DNA from: JAZQUM01 sp045631305
Lineage (GTDB): Bacteria > Bacillota > Clostridia > Oscillospirales > Oscillospiraceae
DNA: 5,954 nt
Reading direction: 5' to 3'
NCBI GenBank assembly: GCA_045631305.1
Contig: JAZQUM010000118.1
Coordinates: 1-5,954 of the forward strand
Made by a program: the position numbers and the translations under genes. Below, piece by piece: positions 5,341-5,954 of this stretch. Every line of letters begins with the position of its first letter. Position 1 is the first letter of the stretch. The notes beneath the pieces were generated by a model that made no database searches, was not told the origin of the DNA, and worked only from the letters and a program-made list of their open reading frames with translations.

Positions 5341-5937
5341 ATGTGGTTTAATCGCGCAAAGTCCGGCGGTGTTTCCTGGCTCTTGGTCTTTTTGGGAAAC
5401 CCCGGCAAAGAATATGAAAACACGCGGCACAACATGGGCTTCTGGGCAGCAGATGCCCTGGAAAGTAAGGCGAAGATCTCCATCAATCGCCTGAAATACA
5501 AGGCCCTGACTGCCACCTGCACCTTGGGTGGTGAACAGGTCCTTGCCATGAAGCCGCAGACCTATATGAACCTTTCCGGTGAGGCGGTGGGCGAAGCGGC
5601 CCGCTTTTATAAGATCCCGCCCGAAAAGGTGATCGTGATTTACGATGACGTATCCTTGCCTGCGGGCAAGCTCCGTGTGCGCGCTTCCGGCTCTGCCGGC
5701 GGGCATAACGGCATCAAGAGCATCATTTCCCATCTGGGTTCCGATAAGTTCCCCCGGGTGAAGATCGGTGTGGGCGCACCTGCGCACCCTGAACACGAAA
5801 TGGTGGACTGGGTCATCGGTAAAATCACGGCAGAGGAGAAGAAGACCCTTCTTCCTGCCACTGCCAAGGCGGTGGATGCTGCTGAGTGCATCATTGAAAA
5901 AGATGTACCTACCGCTATGAACCGCTTTAACGGATAA
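5341..5937 (+). CDS. pth: Peptidyl-tRNA hydrolase
   Basis: Pth cleaves the ester bond of peptidyl-tRNAs that drop off ribosomes, recycling tRNA, and is normally essential. The 198-residue product matches the bacterial Pth family (about 185-200). Family landmarks are FLGNPGKEYENTRHNMGF (17-34) with N20 and the catalytic H30, KPQTYMNLSG (71-80) with N77, YDDVSLPAGKLR (101-112) with D102, and SAGGHNGIKSI (118-128) with N123; these match E. coli N10, H20, N68, D93 and N114. About ten residues precede the first core strand, more than in E. coli. The start at 5341 is preferred to the in-frame GTG at 5335. It is third in the glmU-prs-pth series. In Bacillus ctc lies between prs and pth, and mfd further downstream; ctc is absent here and the sequence ends 17 nt after the pth stop. 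Confidence 0.97.
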   Translation: MWFNRAKSGGVSWLLVFLGNPGKEYENTRHNMGFWAADALESKAKISINRLKYKALTATCTLGGEQVLAMKPQTYMNLSGEAVGEAARFYKIPPEKVIVIYDDVSLPAGKLRVRASGSAGGHNGIKSIISHLGSDKFPRVKIGVGAPAHPEHEMVDWVIGKITAEEKKTLLPATAKAVDAAECIIEKDVPTAMNRFNG

Positions 5938-5954
5938 AAGAAAGAAAAAAGCAC

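Overview
The window is a chromosomal housekeeping region that most resembles a Clostridia-type Firmicute, possibly Oscillospiraceae/Ruminococcaceae. That placement is inferred from gene order, strong AAGGAGG-type ribosome binding sites, moderate GC in genes with AT-rich spacers, and protein character; no marker gene proves it. I see no mobile element, CRISPR array, tRNA, rRNA or defence gene, and no wholly novel system.

The window holds two divergent operons. Leftward (minus strand) from about 2927 run trmL, pgk, tpiA and gpmI: a tRNA wobble-base methyltransferase followed by three glycolytic enzymes, with gaps of 38, 67 and 41 nt and no terminator between them. gpmI is only a 91-codon N-terminal piece that meets an in-frame TAA at the very edge of the window. 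Rightward (plus strand) from about 3164 run a glmU-like gene, prs and pth, with gaps of 76 and 65 nt. This is the glmU-prs-pth order known from Bacillus and relatives, but without ctc (L25) between prs and pth.

Between the operons lies a 309-nt AT-rich region. It carries one good sigma-A-type promoter for each direction (minus: TTGAAA-17-TACAAT; plus: TTGGAC-17-TATAAT with an extended -10). It also has a 23-bp near-perfect palindrome that reads as an intrinsic terminator on the minus strand, a TGTGA-N7-TCACA dyad, overlapping dyads on the glmU promoter, and roughly helically spaced A-tracts.

Together the genes link central carbon metabolism (Pgk, TpiA, GpmI), amino-sugar and nucleotide precursors (GlmU acetyltransferase giving GlcNAc-1-P, Prs giving PRPP) and translation upkeep (TrmL, Pth). 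The most notable point is the GlmU-like protein. Its C-terminal acetyltransferase half has every catalytic residue, but the N-terminal uridylyltransferase domain is shrunk to about 105 residues and has lost its nucleotide-binding signature. UDP-GlcNAc synthesis would then need a second enzyme encoded elsewhere.
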